Of a DNA stretch of 64,000 bases, positions 8,869 through 18,292 are shown piece by piece. Below the pieces are notes generated by a model that saw only the letters and a program-made list of their open reading frames with translations, ran no database searches and had not been told where the DNA came from. The position numbers and the translations under genes are program-made. Position 1 is the first letter of the stretch; the number at the start of each line of letters is the position of its first letter. This DNA is from JAPOKJ01 sp031421635 (GTDB lineage: Bacteria; Pseudomonadota; Gammaproteobacteria; Burkholderiales; Burkholderiaceae_E), in contig JANOPA010000007.1 of NCBI GenBank assembly GCA_031421635.1, forward strand, positions 11,864-75,863, in the 5' to 3' direction.

Positions 8869-9219
8869 ATGGCGATGAATAAAGTTATTACCGGTGCGCA
8901 TTACGGTTTGAAAGACTGGCTGGCGCAGCGCGTTACGGCAGTCATTATGGCCCTATTTACCCTGGTGTTTTTGGTGATTTATTTGATGTCGGGCAAGCTC
9001 GACTACGGTACCTGGGCCAATATTTTTGCTCCCACTTGGATGAAAGTACTCACCGTGATGGCTTTCCTAAGCCTGGGATATCACGCCTGGATTGGTTTGC
9101 GGGACATCTATATGGACTACATCAAACCTGCCAGCATTCGCTTGTTTTTAGAAGTCGCCACCATTTTGGCCCTTGTGGGCTATGGTATCTGGGCGGTCGC
9201 AATCCTTTGGAGAGTTTGA
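8869..9219 (+). CDS. sdhD: Succinate dehydrogenase membrane anchor subunit
   Basis: Second membrane anchor of complex II, 116 residues with three transmembrane helices (about residues 20-42, 56-78 and 88-115). The motif GLKDWLAQRVTAV near the N-terminus and HAWIGLRDIYMDY near residue 69 are typical of SdhD and supply quinone- and heme-site residues. It begins at the base after the sdhC stop codon, and sdhA begins two bases after its own stop, so the block is translated as one unit. Confidence 0.93.
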   Translation: MAMNKVITGAHYGLKDWLAQRVTAVIMALFTLVFLVIYLMSGKLDYGTWANIFAPTWMKVLTVMAFLSLGYHAWIGLRDIYMDYIKPASIRLFLEVATILALVGYGIWAVAILWRV

Positions 9220-9220
9220 G

Positions 9221-11011
9221 ATGGCTGATGTGTTGAATCATTTGGCAAATAATTTGCCGCGTCGCAAGTTTGACGCCGTGATTGTTGGCGCAGGCGGCTC
9301 CGGAATGCGTTGCTCGTTGCAGTTGGCTCAGGCCGGCTACAAAGTTGCAGTCTTGTCGAAAGTTTTCCCAACTCGTTCCCATACGGTGGCCGCCCAGGGC
9401 GGAATTGGTGCCTCATTGGGCAATATGTCGGAGGACAATTGGTACTGGCATATGTTCGACACGGTAAAAGGTGCCGACTATCTAGGTGATCAGGACGCGA
9501 TTGAGTTTATGTGCCGTGAAGCACCCAAGGTAGTGTATGAACTCGAGCACTTTGGCATGCCCTTTGACCGCAACCCAGATGGGACAATCTATCAGCGCCC
9601 ATTTGGGGGTCATACGGCCAATTTTGGTGAGAAGCCCGTGCAGCGTGCCTGCGCGGCGGCTGACCGTACCGGCCACGCTCTCCTGCACACGCTCTATCAA
9701 CGCAATGTCGAGTCCCGTACCCAGTTCTTTGTGGAGTGGATGGCACTCGACTTGATCCGAAATTCCGAGGGCGATGTGGTCGGCGTATCGGCGCTAGAAA
9801 TGGAGACCGGTGAGGTCATGATCCTAGAGGCCAAGGTCACGGTCATGGCGACTGGCGGAGCGGGGCGCATTTGGGCCGCCTCTACTAATGCATTTATCAA
9901 TACTGGTGACGGCATGGGTATGGCGGCTCGGGCTGACATTCCTCTTGAAGACATGGAGTTTTGGCAGTTTCATCCAACCGGTGTGGCCGGTGCTGGCGTT
10001 TTGATCACCGAAGGTGTTCGTGGCGAAGGCGGCGTGCTGCGTAACAAAGACGGTGAGCGCTTCATGGAGCGCTATGCTCCAACACTTAAAGACTTGGCTC
10101 CACGCGACTTTATCTCTCGCTCGATGGATCAGGAAATTAAAGAAGGTCGCGGCTGTGGCCCGGACGGCGACCATGTGCTCCTGGATTTGAGCCATATTGG
10201 TGCCGAAACTATTATGAAGCGCCTGCCTTCGATTCGGGAGATTGCGATCAAGTTCGCCAACGTCGACCCTATCAAGGAGCCCATTCCGGTGGTGCCCACC
10301 ATCCACTATCAAATGGGTGGCATCCCGACCAATGTCTATGGGCAGGTTGTGATCCCTAAATGCGGAAACTCAAACGACATCGTTAATGGCCTTTACGCCA
10401 TCGGGGAGTGCGCCTGCGTATCGGTACACGGCGCGAATCGTCTTGGAACGAACTCCTTGCTGGATTTACTGGTGTTTGGTCGTGCCGCAGGCAATCACAT
10501 TGTGAACAGCAAGCTTCAGGCCACTACTCAAAAACCCATGCCGTCAAATGCGGCTGATGCGACTTTAGCCCGCTTGGCGAAATTGGAAGACTCCACGGGC
10601 GGTGAAAATACGCAAGACGTGGCGAATGATATTCGCCGCACCATGCAGAACCATTGTGGTGTCTTCCGGACTTCGGAATTGCTGTCTCAAGGTGTCAGCA
10701 AGATTAACGAACTGGCCGCCCGCGCCGAGAACATCCACGTTAAGGATAAGTCCAAGGTGTTCAACACGGCTCGGGTCGAAGCCCTTGAGCTGGCCAATTT
10801 GGTGGAAACCGCGAAAGCCACGATTGTGTCTGCAGAAGCACGCAAGGAAAGCCGTGGCGCTCATGCGCATCGCGACTTTCCAAATCGCGATGACACCACC
10901 TGGATAAAGCACACGCTTTGGTATTCCGAAGGCAATCGCCTGGATTACAAGGCTGTCAACATGAAGCCGATGACAGTTGAAAGCTTTGCGCCGAAGGCGC
11001 GTACCTTCTAG
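9221..11011 (+). CDS. sdhA: Succinate dehydrogenase flavoprotein subunit
   Basis: Catalytic subunit of complex II: oxidises succinate to fumarate and carries covalent FAD. The 596 residues include the FAD-binding GAGGSGMRCSLQLA, the flavinylation site in RSHTVAAQGG (His54), the substrate-region HPTGVAGAGVLITEG, and the GANRLGTNSLLDLLVFGR motif. The ATG at 9221 is preceded by GGAGAG; the longer frame would overlap sdhD. SdhE, which attaches the FAD, is encoded two genes downstream. Confidence 0.97.
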   Translation: MADVLNHLANNLPRRKFDAVIVGAGGSGMRCSLQLAQAGYKVAVLSKVFPTRSHTVAAQGGIGASLGNMSEDNWYWHMFDTVKGADYLGDQDAIEFMCREAPKVVYELEHFGMPFDRNPDGTIYQRPFGGHTANFGEKPVQRACAAADRTGHALLHTLYQRNVESRTQFFVEWMALDLIRNSEGDVVGVSALEMETGEVMILEAKVTVMATGGAGRIWAASTNAFINTGDGMGMAARADIPLEDMEFWQFHPTGVAGAGVLITEGVRGEGGVLRNKDGERFMERYAPTLKDLAPRDFISRSMDQEIKEGRGCGPDGDHVLLDLSHIGAETIMKRLPSIREIAIKFANVDPIKEPIPVVPTIHYQMGGIPTNVYGQVVIPKCGNSNDIVNGLYAIGECACVSVHGANRLGTNSLLDLLVFGRAAGNHIVNSKLQATTQKPMPSNAADATLARLAKLEDSTGGENTQDVANDIRRTMQNHCGVFRTSELLSQGVSKINELAARAENIHVKDKSKVFNTARVEALELANLVETAKATIVSAEARKESRGAHAHRDFPNRDDTTWIKHTLWYSEGNRLDYKAVNMKPMTVESFAPKARTF

Positions 11012-11064
11012 GCCTTACGGGGCAACTGTCAGCAACGCAAAAGCAAGAATTTTGGAGTGATGAG

Positions 11065-11820
11065 ATGAATGCAGTGGTTGAAAAACCGATCCTCGATATG
11101 GCCAAGGCTCAAAATCGAGTCGTGAAGTTCTCGATCTATCGTTACGATCCGGACAAGGACGAGAAGCCGTACATGCAAAATCTGGAAGTAGAGCTTTTGC
11201 CAACCGATAAAATGCTGCTTGATGCGCTTATGCGCATTAAACAGTCGAACGATGATTCTCTATCGTTCCGACGCTCCTGCCGCGAAGGCGTTTGTGGCTC
11301 AGATGCGATGAATATCAACGGTAAAAACGGCTTGGCCTGTATTACCAATATGCGCGATTTAAAAGAGCCCGTGGTGCTTAGGCCGCTTGCCGGTCTGCCA
11401 GTGGTGCGCGATCTCATCGTCGACATGACACAGTTCTTTAACCAATACCATTCCATCAAGCCATTTTTGATCAACGACACGCCGCCGCCTGAGAAAGAGC
11501 GTCTGCAATCGCCTGAAGAACGCGAGGAGTTGGATGGGCTGTACGAGTGCATTCTATGTGCTTGCTGCTCAACCTCCTGCCCTTCTTTTTGGTGGAATCC
11601 TGACAAGTTTGTGGGCCCGGCCGGACTGCTGCAAGCTTATCGCTTTATTGCAGATAGCCGAGATCAGGCGGTTGCCGAGCGCTTGGATAATCTCGAAGAT
11701 CCGTACCGTTTGTTCCGATGCCATACCATTATGAATTGCGTCGATGTTTGTCCGAAGGGACTAAACCCGACCCGCGCCATTGGTAAGATTAAAGAATTGA
11801 TGGTCAAGCGCGCTGTTTAA
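11065..11820 (+). CDS. sdhB: Succinate dehydrogenase iron-sulfur subunit
   Basis: Electron-transfer subunit of complex II linking FAD to quinone. The 251 residues carry three cluster motifs: a plant-type [2Fe-2S] site (SCREGVCGSDAMN plus a later Cys), the [4Fe-4S] site CILCACCSTSCP, and the [3Fe-4S] region CHTIMNCVDVCPKG. A GGAG-like site precedes the ATG. It completes sdhCDAB, 53 bases after sdhA and 30 bases before sdhE. Confidence 0.97.
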   Translation: MNAVVEKPILDMAKAQNRVVKFSIYRYDPDKDEKPYMQNLEVELLPTDKMLLDALMRIKQSNDDSLSFRRSCREGVCGSDAMNINGKNGLACITNMRDLKEPVVLRPLAGLPVVRDLIVDMTQFFNQYHSIKPFLINDTPPPEKERLQSPEEREELDGLYECILCACCSTSCPSFWWNPDKFVGPAGLLQAYRFIADSRDQAVAERLDNLEDPYRLFRCHTIMNCVDVCPKGLNPTRAIGKIKELMVKRAV

Positions 11821-11850
11821 GTGCCAGTCAATCGCTCGAATTAGGCTCCG

Positions 11851-12159
11851 ATGGGACTTGCTGGGGATGTACTTCAAAACGAGCCGCACTTAGCCAGTCA
11901 TCAGGGTGACGAAGTTAAGAGGCGCCGCCTGCGTTGGCGTGCGCGCCGGGGTTTGCTGGAAAATGATTTGGTCTTAGGACGTTTTTTCGATCAATACGAG
12001 GCCAACCTGAGTGATGAAGATGTGCAAGGATTGGACGAGCTTTTGGAGTTGGGCGACAACGATCTGATGGATTTAATTTTTTGCCGAGCCAGCGAGGAAA
12101 AAGAGAAAAGTCTTCCTGCGCAGGCTTGGCGAGTGTTGGAGCTTCTGCGAAAAGTCTGA
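11851..12159 (+). CDS. sdhE: SdhE/CptB family FAD assembly factor
   Basis: Small soluble protein that promotes covalent flavinylation of SdhA. The 102 residues include the family signature RGLLEND (the RGxxE motif) near residue 33, followed by the helical pattern LSDEDVQGLDELLELGDNDL. It lies immediately after sdhB, the usual place in betaproteobacteria. The first 20 residues are less typical, so a slightly later start is possible, but no better ribosome site was seen. Confidence 0.9.
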   Translation: MGLAGDVLQNEPHLASHQGDEVKRRRLRWRARRGLLENDLVLGRFFDQYEANLSDEDVQGLDELLELGDNDLMDLIFCRASEEKEKSLPAQAWRVLELLRKV

Positions 12160-12282
12160 GGGCGGGATTGTCCTTAGTAAAAGCAATATGTTTGGTAAGT
12201 TGTGACTTATGGGTGGTTGGAGCGCTTTGGTGAACGGCCATCCTGAATTAATTTTTAATTGACTTTTATTGCTAGGAAAATC

Positions 12283-13590
12283 ATGAGCGCCCAAGTAAAA
12301 GCCACGCTGTCCTTTTCGGACGGCAGCCCATCCGCTGAATTCCCCGTGTACAAAGGTACGGTTGGACCGGATGTCGTGGATATCCGTAAACTTTACGGGC
12401 AAACCGGTAAATTCACTTTTGATCCCGGGTTTTTGTCGACTGCCGCCTGTGAGTCAAAAATTACCTACATTGATGGTGACAAGGGAGAACTCCTGTATCG
12501 CGGCTATCCAATTGAGCAGTTGGCTGAGAATTGTGATTACCTTGAGACTTGCTACCTGCTCTTGAATGGCGAATTGCCCAATGCAAAGCAAAAGCAAGAC
12601 TTTGAGTTTCGGGTCACTCATCACACGATGGTCCATGAGCAAATGACTCGCTTTTTCCAAGGCTTCCGTCGCGACGCTCATCCGATGGCGGTTCTGGTGG
12701 GTTGCGTAGGCGCCTTATCGGCCTTCTATCACGATTCATTGGATATCAACAACCCGGAGCATCGCTTCGTGTCCGCGATTCGTCTCGTGGCCAAAATGCC
12801 TACCTTGGTGGCCATGGCTTATAAGTATTCGCAAGGTCAGCCCTTCGTCTATCCAAAGAACAACCTGTCCTACTCGGCCAACTTCATGCGTATGATGTTT
12901 GCTACGCCGTGTGAAGAATATGTACCGAACCCTGTTTTGGTGCGTGCCCTTGATCGCATCTTGATTTTGCATGCCGATCATGAGCAAAATGCCTCAACCT
13001 CTACCGTACGTCTGGCCGGCTCTTCGGGCGCCAACCCGTTCGCCTGTATTGCCGCTGGCATCGCGACACTATGGGGGCCAGCTCACGGCGGTGCTAATGA
13101 AGCTTGCCTCAAAATGCTGGACGATATTCAAAAGCAAGGGGGGGTAGCCAAGCTTAGTGAATTCATCGCAAAGGTCAAGGATAAAGATTCCGATGTTCGT
13201 TTGATGGGGTTCGGCCATCGCGTGTACAAGAATTATGATCCACGCGCCAAGCTAATGCGTGAAACCTGTCACGAAGTGTTGAGCGAGTTGGGCCTGCATG
13301 ATGATCCGCTCTTTAAGTTGTCTCTCGCACTCGAGAAAGTGGCGCTTGAAGACGAATATTTCGTGAGCCGTAAGCTCTATCCCAACGTCGATTTTTACTC
13401 CGGCATCGTTCAAAAAGCGATGGGCATTCCTGTTGAGATGTTCACTTGTATATTTGCGATGGCTCGTACCGTGGGCTGGATTGCTCAATGGACTGAAATG
13501 ATTGCCGAGCCCGATCAGAAAATTGGTCGCCCGCGTCAATTGTTCACTGGTCACTTGCCGAGGGCAGTAACCGCTTTGGAAAAGCGATAG
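12283..13590 (+). CDS. gltA: Citrate synthase (type II, TCA cycle)
   Basis: Condenses acetyl-CoA with oxaloacetate. The 435 residues fit the hexameric, NADH-sensitive bacterial type. Catalytic-site motifs are GPAHGGANEACLKML and MGFGHRVYKNYDPR, with the early YIDGDKGELLYRGYPIEQL signature. The ATG at 12283 has AGGAAAA before it; a start 24 bases earlier is less likely. It follows sdhE by 123 bases and precedes sucA by 344 bases, with a terminator-like hairpin in that gap. Confidence 0.97.
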   Translation: MSAQVKATLSFSDGSPSAEFPVYKGTVGPDVVDIRKLYGQTGKFTFDPGFLSTAACESKITYIDGDKGELLYRGYPIEQLAENCDYLETCYLLLNGELPNAKQKQDFEFRVTHHTMVHEQMTRFFQGFRRDAHPMAVLVGCVGALSAFYHDSLDINNPEHRFVSAIRLVAKMPTLVAMAYKYSQGQPFVYPKNNLSYSANFMRMMFATPCEEYVPNPVLVRALDRILILHADHEQNASTSTVRLAGSSGANPFACIAAGIATLWGPAHGGANEACLKMLDDIQKQGGVAKLSEFIAKVKDKDSDVRLMGFGHRVYKNYDPRAKLMRETCHEVLSELGLHDDPLFKLSLALEKVALEDEYFVSRKLYPNVDFYSGIVQKAMGIPVEMFTCIFAMARTVGWIAQWTEMIAEPDQKIGRPRQLFTGHLPRAVTALEKR

Positions 13591-13745
13591 GCCAGTAAGG
13601 CTAGAGTCAACGCCAACTCATGGGGAAAACCAGACAAGGCAAAGCCGAATCTGCCCGAGCAGATCGGCACTCACGCGCGAAATTGGTGCGTTGATCGGAA
13701 TTGTTCTCGTTCAGCGGCTCGTCACATTGGTATTTATAGTTGAGT

Positions 13746-13774
13746 GCAGGCCGAAGGTGTATCCTTCGGCCTGC
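13746..13774. terminator. Terminator-like hairpin after gltA
   Basis: Within the 344-bp gap between gltA and sucA lies a perfect 12-bp stem (GCAGGCCGAAGG and its reverse complement) with a 5-base loop. A short T-run (CCTTTTT) begins about 17 bases after the stem rather than directly, so termination may be partial. The gap otherwise holds no reading frame worth calling and probably contains the sucA promoter downstream of the hairpin. Confidence 0.65.
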
Positions 13775-13934
13775 GTGCATTTGTAACGCATCCTTTTTAG
13801 GTAGAAACTTCCTACGAAGGCGGGGCCAGCGGCTTGTTGGGATCCTTTTCTGGGGATGGCTTTAAATTGTCTCTCAGATTAAGCAAGGCGCTGCGCATCT
13901 TTGGCGAGAAACTCGTTGATTAAAGGTGAGCGTA

Positions 13935-16796
13935 ATGATGAAAGCTTTTGAAGCCAACTCTTATTTGTTTGGCGGAAATGCTCCATATGTAGAAGAACTC
14001 TACGAAAACTATCTGAACAACCCAGGCTCGGTTCCAGACCACTGGCGTCAGTATTTTGATAATTTACAAGTGGTTGCTGCCGGTGATGGCTCGATCAACA
14101 CCCGTGATGTGGCCCATGCGCCCATCGTTCAGTCCTTTGCCGAACGAGCTAAGGAAAATAAATTAACGCCTCAGGTGATGGGCGGCGACTCTGCTACTGC
14201 ACGTAAGCAGGTGTTTGTTCAGCAATTGGTTGCGGCCTACCGTTTTTTAGGCTCACGCTGGGCGGATGTTGATCCCCTCAAGCGCCAAGAACGGCCCAGT
14301 ATTCCCGAATTAGACCCCGCCTTCTATGATTTTAAAGAAGGCGATATGGCCAATATTTATTCGGCCGCGAATACCTATTTTGGATTTGAAAACGGCTCTT
14401 TGCGAGACATCATCAAAGCCCTGCGCGATACCTATTGCGGCACAATTGGTGCCGAATTTATGTACATCGCCGATCCAGCGCAAAAGCGCTGGTTACAAGA
14501 AAAGCTTGAGAGCAGTCGCAGTCTGCCAAAGTTTTCCGTAGAAAAGCGCAAACGAATTTTAGAGCGAGTTACCGCCGCGGAAGGCTTGGAGAAATATCTC
14601 CACACCAAGTACGTCGGGCAGAAACGCTTCTCGCTTGAAGGCGGTGATAGCTTTATTGCCTCCATGGACGAAGTGATTCAAAGGGGTGGCGAGGCGGGTG
14701 TTCAAGAAATTGTCATTGGCATGGCGCATCGAGGCCGCCTCAACGTGCTGATCAACACCTTAGGCAAAAGCCCGGCAGAACTTTTTGCCGAGTTTGATGG
14801 CAAGCATGCGGATGATCTCCCAAGTGGCGACGTGAAATACCATAAAGGCTTCTCAAGCGACGTCTCAACCCCTGGCGGACCAGTGCATCTCTCGCTGGCA
14901 TTCAATCCCTCACATCTTGAGATTGTGAATCCGGTCGTTGAAGGCTCATGCAAGGCGCGGCAAAATCGTCGGGGCGACCATGAGGGTAATGAGGTATTGC
15001 CGGTCCTTGTGCATGGCGATGCGGCCTTTGCTGGTCAGGGTGTAGTAATGGAGACCTTGAATTTGGCTCAAACCCGAGGCTATGGTACGGGCGGAACAGT
15101 TCATATTGTCATTAACAACCAGATTGGCTTCACCACCTCTGATCCGCGTGACACGCGCTCCACAAGTTATTGTACGGACGTGGTCAAGATGATCGAGGCA
15201 CCGGTGCTTCATGTCAATGGTGACGACCCGGAAGCGGTTGTTTTCGCCACCCAAATCGCGATGGACTTCCGAAAGGAGTTTCATAAGGACATTGTGGTGG
15301 ATATCGTTTGCTATCGTCGCCTTGGCCATAACGAACAAGATACTCCGGCACTCACTCAGCCGCTCATGTATAAGCGTATCGCCGCACTGCCCACGACCCG
15401 CAAGTTGTATGCAGATCGCTTGGTTGCGCAGAACGTTATTAGCGCCACTGAGGCCGACGCAATGGTCGCGGAATATCGTAAAGGCATGGACGAGGGTCAA
15501 CTCACCTCGAACCCGGTCATCTCCAATTACAAGGGTAAGCATGCCGTTGATTGGGCCCCATTCTTAAATAAGAAGTGGACCGACGTTGCTGATACCTCGG
15601 TACCCATGGCTGAGCTGAAGCGTATCGGTACCAAGATGACGACGATGCCTGCCAGCTTGAAGCTGCATTCCTTGGTTGAAAAGGTGATTGCGGATCGGCG
15701 CGCCATGGCCAATGGCGACATTAAGATGGACTGGGGCTTTGGCGAGCATATGGCTTTCGCAACCCTGGTCGCAAGCGGCTACAGCGTGCGTTTGTCGGGG
15801 CAGGACTGTGGCCGCGGCACTTTTACCCATCGCCATGCGGTTTTGCACGATCAGAACCGCGAGCGTTGGGATTCTGGCTCGTATATTCCGCTGCAAAACA
15901 TTACAGAAGGCCAGGGCGACTTTACCGTCATTGACTCGGTCCTGTCAGAAGAAGCCGTTCTCGGTTTCGAGTATGGCTACGCAACGGCAGAGCCCAACTC
16001 CCTCGTGATTTGGGAGGGTCAGTTCGGTGACTTTGTGAACGGCGCCCAGGTCGTGATCGACCAATTTATCTCATCGGGTGAAACCAAATGGGGCCGCTCT
16101 TCAGGGCTGGTGTTAATGTTGCCTCATGGCTATGAAGGGCAGGGTCCCGAGCATTCTTCGGCACGCCCAGAGCGCTTCTTGCAGCTTTGTGCCGAGCATA
16201 ATATGCAGGTTGTGCAGCCAACTACGCCATCGCAAATTTTTCACGTGTTGCGTCGTCAAATGATTCGCCAGTTCCGCAAGCCCTTAGTGATCTTGACGCC
16301 CAAATCGTTGCTTCGCAATAAAGAGGCCGTCTCACCTTTGGAAGAGCTTTCCAAGGGTGGCTTTAATACTGTGATCGGGGAAACCGATAGCAAAATTGAC
16401 GCTAAGAAAGTCAAGAAAGTTGTGTTTTGTTCTGGCAAAGTCTATTTCGACCTGACGACCGCCCGCCGCGAGCGAGAGTTGGCTGACGTGGCGATCGTTC
16501 GCATGGAGCAGTTGTACCCGTTCCCGTACAAAGCCTTCGAGGCTGAAATGAAAAAGTATCCGGCGGCAACGCAGGTGGTGTGGTGTCAGGATGAGCCGCA
16601 AAACCAGGGCTACTGGCACTACATTCAGCATCACTTGCTTGAGTCTTTAAAGGAAGGGCAAAAGCTGAGCTATGCGGGTCGTCCTGCCTCGGCATCTCCC
16701 GCCGTCGGCTATTACGACAAGCACTACGCGCAACAAAAAGAACTGTTGATCGCGGCGCTCGGCGACGTTAAGGCAAAACCAAAGAAAGCGGCTTAG
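13935..16796 (+). CDS. sucA: 2-oxoglutarate dehydrogenase E1 component
   Basis: Thiamine-diphosphate enzyme that decarboxylates 2-oxoglutarate and reductively succinylates the lipoyl group of SucB. The 953 residues have the expected N-terminal targeting motif (SYLFGGNAPYVEELYENYL), the HRGRLNVLINTLGK and GDAAFAGQGVVMETLNL ThDP-region motifs, and the C-terminal pyrimidine-binding half (EGQFGDFVNGAQVVIDQF). Start: the ATG at 13935, after AAAGGTGAG. It forms the 2-oxoglutarate dehydrogenase complex with sucB and lpdA downstream. Confidence 0.97.
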   Translation: MMKAFEANSYLFGGNAPYVEELYENYLNNPGSVPDHWRQYFDNLQVVAAGDGSINTRDVAHAPIVQSFAERAKENKLTPQVMGGDSATARKQVFVQQLVAAYRFLGSRWADVDPLKRQERPSIPELDPAFYDFKEGDMANIYSAANTYFGFENGSLRDIIKALRDTYCGTIGAEFMYIADPAQKRWLQEKLESSRSLPKFSVEKRKRILERVTAAEGLEKYLHTKYVGQKRFSLEGGDSFIASMDEVIQRGGEAGVQEIVIGMAHRGRLNVLINTLGKSPAELFAEFDGKHADDLPSGDVKYHKGFSSDVSTPGGPVHLSLAFNPSHLEIVNPVVEGSCKARQNRRGDHEGNEVLPVLVHGDAAFAGQGVVMETLNLAQTRGYGTGGTVHIVINNQIGFTTSDPRDTRSTSYCTDVVKMIEAPVLHVNGDDPEAVVFATQIAMDFRKEFHKDIVVDIVCYRRLGHNEQDTPALTQPLMYKRIAALPTTRKLYADRLVAQNVISATEADAMVAEYRKGMDEGQLTSNPVISNYKGKHAVDWAPFLNKKWTDVADTSVPMAELKRIGTKMTTMPASLKLHSLVEKVIADRRAMANGDIKMDWGFGEHMAFATLVASGYSVRLSGQDCGRGTFTHRHAVLHDQNRERWDSGSYIPLQNITEGQGDFTVIDSVLSEEAVLGFEYGYATAEPNSLVIWEGQFGDFVNGAQVVIDQFISSGETKWGRSSGLVLMLPHGYEGQGPEHSSARPERFLQLCAEHNMQVVQPTTPSQIFHVLRRQMIRQFRKPLVILTPKSLLRNKEAVSPLEELSKGGFNTVIGETDSKIDAKKVKKVVFCSGKVYFDLTTARRERELADVAIVRMEQLYPFPYKAFEAEMKKYPAATQVVWCQDEPQNQGYWHYIQHHLLESLKEGQKLSYAGRPASASPAVGYYDKHYAQQKELLIAALGDVKAKPKKAA

Positions 16797-16806
16797 GATT
16801 GCGGTC

Positions 16807-16843
16807 GATCGTTCACCTCCCTGCAGGAGGGTCGTGAACGATC
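16807..16843. promoter_or_regulatory. Long hairpin between sucA and sucB
   Basis: GATCGTTCAC and its exact reverse complement GTGAACGATC enclose an inner CTCC/GGAG pairing, which makes a strong 37-base stem-loop just after the sucA stop. There is no T-run, so it may be an mRNA-stabilising or processing structure that sets the sucA:sucB ratio, or a weak terminator. The remaining 114 bases before sucB show only its ribosome site. Confidence 0.5.
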
Positions 16844-16957
16844 TGATTTCGCCGCTCCATTGCAGCGTAGGGCCTCGCCCCAATTTTCCCCAAATGATCC
16901 GAGATCGATCCTCCCTAAATTTGATCGCTCTCCTAATTAAGAGTTCCGGAGTTTTTC

Positions 16958-18250
16958 ATGGCTTTAATTGAAGTAAGAGTTCCCCAGTTGTCCGAGTCTG
17001 TCGCGGAGGCTACCTTGTTGCAATGGCACAAGAAAGTAGGCGAGGCGGTGAGTCGTGATGAAAATATGATCGATATCGAAACCGATAAAGTGGTTCTTGA
17101 ATTGCCTGCCCCTGAAGCGGGTGTGATTTCGCAAATTGTTCAGCCAGATGGCAGCACCGTGGCCTCGGGTCAGGTGATCGCTATTATTGATACCGATGCA
17201 AAAGCCGGTGCTGTGGCGGGTGCAGTAGCGAGTGCGCCAAGCGCTGCAACAACGGCTGTTGCGGCCATAAGTGGTGCGGCCGCGACAAGCGCAAGCGCCG
17301 CCTCGGTGAGCGCCGTTGCAATGCCCGCGGCCTCGAAGATCATGGCAGAGAATAATCTTGGCACGGCTCAGGTCGCAGGCACCGGCCGCGATGGCCGCAT
17401 TACCAAGGGCGATGCGCTGGCGGCGGTGGGTTCGGCTGCGTCGCCCAAGGCAGCTTCTGACGTTGGAGCACTCGCCATTCCGAGCGCACCGACCAAGGCT
17501 GCTCTGCCGCAGGTCAGTGCTCCACTGAATAACAGCAAGATGCTGGAAGGGCGTGCAGAGCAGCGCGTACCCATGTCACGCTTGCGTCAACGGGTGGCCG
17601 AGCGTTTATTGCAATCGCAGGCGACCAATGCCATTTTGACGACCTTCAACGAAGTTAATATGCAGCCCGTGATGGAAATGCGCAAAAAATATCAAGAGCG
17701 CTTCGAGAAGGAAAATGGTGCCAAGCTCGGCTTCATGTCTTTCTTCGTGAAAGCCGCCGTGCATGCACTGAAAAAATACCCTGTTGTCAATGCTTCAGTG
17801 GATGCCACCGATATTGTGTATCACGGCTTTTTCGATATTGGCGTGGCGGTTGGGTCTCCTCGCGGCCTGGTTGTGCCAATCATTCGTAATGCTGATCAAC
17901 TAAGCTTTGCTCAGATTGAAAAGACCATTTCCGATTTTGGTAAGCGCGCCCAGGACGGCAAGCTTGGTATCGAAGAACTCACCGGTGGCACCTTCTCGAT
18001 CAGTAATGGTGGAACGTTTGGCTCGATGCTTTCTACCCCAATTATTAACCCGCCTCAGTCGGCCATTCTGGGTGTGCATGCGACCAAAGATCGCGCGGTA
18101 GTGGAGAACGGCCAGATCGTGATTCGTCCTATGAATTATCTAGCGGTGTCCTATGATCATCGTATCATTGACGGTCGGGAGGCGGTACTTTTTCTGGTCG
18201 CGATCAAAGACGCGTTGGAAGATCCTGCTCGTCTGCTTTTGGATCTCTAA
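16958..18250 (+). CDS. sucB: Dihydrolipoamide succinyltransferase (E2 of 2-oxoglutarate dehydrogenase)
   Basis: Core of the complex, transferring succinyl from lipoyl to CoA. The 430 residues show an N-terminal lipoyl domain (about 1-80) with the modified lysine in IETDKVVLE (Lys44), an Ala-rich flexible linker (about 85-125), a peripheral subunit-binding domain (about 125-160, ending GRITKGD), a second linker, and the catalytic domain with SYDHRIIDGREAV near the C-terminus. It lies between sucA and lpdA in the usual order. Confidence 0.97.
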   Translation: MALIEVRVPQLSESVAEATLLQWHKKVGEAVSRDENMIDIETDKVVLELPAPEAGVISQIVQPDGSTVASGQVIAIIDTDAKAGAVAGAVASAPSAATTAVAAISGAAATSASAASVSAVAMPAASKIMAENNLGTAQVAGTGRDGRITKGDALAAVGSAASPKAASDVGALAIPSAPTKAALPQVSAPLNNSKMLEGRAEQRVPMSRLRQRVAERLLQSQATNAILTTFNEVNMQPVMEMRKKYQERFEKENGAKLGFMSFFVKAAVHALKKYPVVNASVDATDIVYHGFFDIGVAVGSPRGLVVPIIRNADQLSFAQIEKTISDFGKRAQDGKLGIEELTGGTFSISNGGTFGSMLSTPIINPPQSAILGVHATKDRAVVENGQIVIRPMNYLAVSYDHRIIDGREAVLFLVAIKDALEDPARLLLDL

Positions 18251-18292
18251 TTGCCCTAAGTAGTACATAGCTTATTCAGTAAGAGTAGAAAC

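Noticed and set aside
14946..15542. A 198-codon minus-strand frame inside sucA
   Set aside because: Antisense to conserved E1 sequence, with no domain or start signal.
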